Source of the DNA: Desulfurococcales archaeon
GTDB taxonomy: Archaea; Thermoproteota; Thermoprotei_A; Sulfolobales; NBVN01
Assembly (NCBI GenBank): GCA_021160415.1
Contig: JAGHCP010000042.1
Location: 1-7,257, forward strand
Direction of reading: 5' to 3'
Length of the DNA stretch: 7,257 nt
Position 1 is the first letter of the stretch. Each line of letters starts with the position of its first letter. The position numbers were made by a program, and so were the translations under genes. Positions 5,685-7,257 of the stretch are shown here, piece by piece. Under the pieces are notes generated by a model. That model saw only the letters and a program-made list of their open reading frames with translations, searched no databases and was not told the DNA's origin.

Positions 5685-6410
5685 TCAGGGAACTACTGTG
5701 TAGTATATCCTCTTCCTTCTACGTCCCTTGTTCTCAACCTTCAATAGCTTGATCTCCCCCACCTCAGACGTGTTTCTTACGTGGGGACCTCCGTCCGCTT
5801 GTATGTCAACCCCCGGGATCTCAACTATCCTTAACCTCTTGAGGTTCGGAGGCATTTTACTCGCTAACTTAACGATGCCTTCGATCTTCATGGCTTCCTC
5901 CCTGTCGAGCCAGTACACCTTAACCTCAATCCCCTGCTTAACCACATCGTTGGCCTTCCTCACCGCGTCTTCGAAGACTGATTTATCCATGGATTCAATG
6001 CTGAAGTCGTCCTTCGCCTTATCTGGCTGTATATCCCCGCCTGTGATGAGGGCCCCGTACTCCCTATACATGATCGCTGAAAGTATGTGGGCGGCGATGT
6101 GGAGCCTCATGAGTCTGTACCTACGCCCCCAGTCAATCACGCCGTGCACCTTCACGCCAGGCTTCAGGCCCTCCACGGTGTCAAGCACGTGCAGAACGTA
6201 GGCGTCTTCACCGTCCCTAACGATTCTGACGCTCCTAACTTCGTACGTCCTCCCGTCAGCGGAGATCGTGCCTAAGTCATTTGCGACTCCCCCAGATCGG
6301 GGATGAAAAACGGTTCTGTCGAGAATCACTCCCTCGTCGGTGACTTTAATGACTTCAGCATTCATTTCCTTCAGGTAACTATCCCTCTGGTAGAGAAGCT
6401 CCGTCCCCAT
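5685..6410 (-). CDS. alaX: Alanyl-tRNA editing protein AlaX (AlaX-M type)
   Basis: This free-standing homologue of the AlaRS editing domain hydrolyses mischarged seryl- (or glycyl-) tRNA(Ala). The 241-residue protein has an N-terminal beta-barrel part with HPRSGGVANDLG (36-47), containing the GGxxxDxG motif of AlaX-M, then the core with zinc-ligand motif His104-x3-His108 (RLHIAAHIL). The third/fourth ligand region, usually CGGTH, reads DGGPH here (Asp206 to His210, within VDIQADGGPHVRNTSEVGEI), so the Cys ligand appears replaced by Asp. The rest of the fold looks intact, ending in RRRKRIYY. The start is ATG at 6410, with GGTGG about five bases upstream. It lies 30 bp after taw3 on the same strand and is probably co-transcribed with it. 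Two short TTTT runs follow the stop and may help termination. Confidence 0.93.
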   Translation of the reverse strand: MGTELLYQRDSYLKEMNAEVIKVTDEGVILDRTVFHPRSGGVANDLGTISADGRTYEVRSVRIVRDGEDAYVLHVLDTVEGLKPGVKVHGVIDWGRRYRLMRLHIAAHILSAIMYREYGALITGGDIQPDKAKDDFSIESMDKSVFEDAVRKANDVVKQGIEVKVYWLDREEAMKIEGIVKLASKMPPNLKRLRIVEIPGVDIQADGGPHVRNTSEVGEIKLLKVENKGRRRKRIYYTVVP

Positions 6411-6440
6411 CGAACCACCATGTAATACCCCACCCTGGGT

Positions 6441-7061
6441 TTAAGCTTTTTGACAGCTCCATAAAGCTACGTAGTCCAGGGGTTCGAGCCCCAGAACCTC
6501 CCTGAGCCTGTTAAGTCTCTCCTTACCTTTAACTAGGGCTTTATTCGCTAGGGAGACTACCTTCTCGACGGAGGCGATCACTACATCTTTACCTGTTTTT
6601 AGGGGTGTTGCAAGGAAAACCCCTGAAGTGAGCTCAACTATGACGCCTTTCCTACTGGATGAGATTATGCCTGAGTGCTTAAGACCTGCACGCCTCCCTA
6701 ACTCCAGAATCCTCATAGCCGCCTGCATGGACTTGGCGTTCACGTGGATTATAGGGCCCGTGACTACGAGCCATAGCGTTCGGAGAACTTCCTTGTTGAG
6801 GAGATCCCTCACCTCGTCGACTGTTATGGGCGAATGCTTCTTGAAGATCACGGTGGAGTCCTCCCTCTCCCAAGGCATGGCAGCATCGACCGCAGTGATC
6901 CTGCCGCTGCAGGAGCTCTGAGTGAAGTAATCGCCGCTTTCGAACAGCTTAAGAAGGACGTCCATGATGTCCCTATCTAGGTAACCTATCTCCAGGTCTT
7001 CGAAGAGCCTCCTACGGAACTCCTCCTTCCTCTCCTCCCAGACCTTAACGTCGACCTCCAT
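6441..7061 (-). CDS. taw3: tRNA(Phe) wybutosine-pathway methyltransferase Taw3/TYW3 family
   Basis: This SAM-dependent methyltransferase of wyosine-derivative synthesis N-methylates the 7-aminocarboxypropyl-demethylwyosine intermediate at position 37 of tRNA(Phe). From ATG 7061 the protein is 206 residues, normal for the family. Seen directly: a charged N-terminal helix, the signature TQSSCSGRI (47-55), the GPIIHVNAKS block, and RAGLKHSGIISS followed by GVIVELTS, which together identify TYW3. The ATG at 7061 is preferred because GGTGGAG (7071-7077) lies nine bases upstream; an in-frame TTG at 7079 would add six residues. It is followed by alaX after 30 bp. Other wyosine genes (taw1, taw2) are not in the window. 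Confidence 0.93.
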   Translation of the reverse strand: MEVDVKVWEERKEEFRRRLFEDLEIGYLDRDIMDVLLKLFESGDYFTQSSCSGRITAVDAAMPWEREDSTVIFKKHSPITVDEVRDLLNKEVLRTLWLVVTGPIIHVNAKSMQAAMRILELGRRAGLKHSGIISSSRKGVIVELTSGVFLATPLKTGKDVVIASVEKVVSLANKALVKGKERLNRLREVLGLEPLDYVALWSCQKA

Positions 7062-7095
7062 ACCCCCTTTCTCCACCAATCATTTCTTGAAGAAG

Positions 7096-7103
7096 TATTT
7101 AAT
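7096..7103. promoter_or_regulatory. TATA-like element between divergent taw3 and the truncated plus-strand gene
   Basis: TATTTAAT on plus, ATTAAATA on minus. It is the only AT-rich box in the 71-bp gap between ATG 7061 and ATG 7133 and is placed so that either direction would give a start of transcription within about 15 bases of the respective start codon. It may serve taw3, the plus gene, or both. Confidence 0.35.
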
Positions 7104-7132
7104 CCGAGCACACATGTTGATTGGGTGCTGGA

Positions 7133-7257
7133 ATGCTGTTGGAGGATGTTAAGCCCTTAACGCCGGGGCAGGAGAGGCTCAGAGACGCCCTCAGGGACGA
7201 AATCGTGTGGGTTTCGTCCCTGAGGGCGTCTCTGAGCCTCTCCTGCCCCGGCGTTAA
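7133..7257 (+). CDS. 5' end of an unidentified gene, interrupted by the terminal fold-back
   Basis: An ATG at 7133 with GGGTG (7123-7127) five bases upstream opens a frame that stays open to the window edge (41 codons). The first 25 or so residues (MLLEDVKPLTPGQERLRDAL, then RDEIV) look like an ordinary hydrophilic archaeal N-terminus, and the divergent arrangement with taw3 is normal. After about residue 26 the DNA is the reverse complement of what precedes it, so the remaining residues (WVSSLRASLSLSCPGV) are probably not real protein. I do not recognise the family from so short a piece. The start is plausible; the sequence after about 7203-7211 should be disregarded until checked. Confidence 0.5.
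   Translation, partial: MLLEDVKPLTPGQERLRDALRDEIVWVSSLRASLSLSCPGV
7157..7257. repeat. Perfect 46-bp inverted repeat with 9-nt loop at the window end
   Basis: The left arm at 7157-7202 (TTAACGCCGG...GGGACGAAA) and the right arm at 7212-7257 are exact reverse complements over all 46 positions, separated by TCGTGTGGG (7203-7211). The arms are GC-rich, and the left arm lies inside an apparent coding region. The right arm stops at the last base of the window. The most likely origin is a fold-back chimera from amplification, library preparation or assembly. A real terminal hairpin or inverted repeat is a minor alternative. Confidence 0.95.

Noticed and set aside
5650..5690. Possible C/D box small RNA (AGATGAT at 5655-5661 with CTGA-like sequence near the alaX stop)
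   Set aside because: The C-box match is imperfect, the D-like sequence is on the opposite strand, and no paired C'/D' boxes are present.
5728..6275. Plus-strand open frames opposite alaX
   Set aside because: They are rich in Ser/Pro/Thr as expected for the complement of a real gene and resemble no family.
7157..7257. Palindrome as a transcription terminator or transposon end
   Set aside because: It is far longer than archaeal terminators, has no T-run, includes apparent coding sequence in one arm, has no transposase or target duplication nearby, and stops at the window edge.

Overview
The window looks like a piece of an anaerobic, probably hyperthermophilic crenarchaeon (Thermoproteota, perhaps Desulfurococcales-like). 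This is inferred from gene content, not from a marker gene. The evidence is a four-subunit-type archaeal pyruvate:ferredoxin oxidoreductase operon, superoxide reductase in place of superoxide dismutase, an Aeropyrum-type thioredoxin peroxidase, archaeal Taw3 and AlaX, frequent GTG/TTG starts behind GGTG-type ribosome binding sites, AGG-rich arginine usage and short TATA-like promoters.

Layout. Positions 1-1827, minus strand: porC-porD-porA in the usual gamma-delta-alpha order, tightly packed; porA runs off the left edge and porB would follow outside. Positions 1828-2015: a 188-bp AT-rich divergent intergenic region. Positions 2016/2028-2405, plus strand: a neelaredoxin-type superoxide reductase. 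Positions 2434-4775, minus strand: a flavodiiron protein followed 17 bp later by a rubrerythrin-VIT1 fusion, an apparent two-gene operon. Positions 4877-5578, minus strand: a Prx6-type peroxiredoxin with its own clear TATA box. Positions 5685-7061, minus strand: taw3 and alaX, tRNA modification and tRNA proofreading genes 30 bp apart. Positions 7133-7257: the first codons of a divergent plus-strand gene, running into a perfect 46-bp fold-back inverted repeat that ends exactly at the window edge and is most simply an assembly or amplification artefact.

How the genes fit together. The centre of the window is a compact oxygen-defence island. Superoxide is reduced to peroxide by the superoxide reductase. 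Peroxide is removed by the peroxiredoxin and possibly the rubrerythrin domain. Dioxygen (or NO) is reduced to water by the flavodiiron protein. The VIT1 part of the fusion probably moves Fe2+ and so limits Fenton chemistry. It lies next to an oxygen-sensitive Fe-S enzyme that makes reduced ferredoxin. No rubredoxin or dedicated regulator is visible. A 9-bp word (TTTATGGGT) lies at similar distances upstream of the peroxiredoxin and flavodiiron promoters, and a tandem 9-bp repeat lies directly upstream of the flavodiiron TATA box; these are the best candidate operators.

I see no rRNA, tRNA, CRISPR array, insertion sequence or phage gene. Most of the window is well explained by known families. 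The less ordinary points are the dense defence island, the promoter elements, non-canonical residues in the superoxide reductase and AlaX, and the terminal palindrome.
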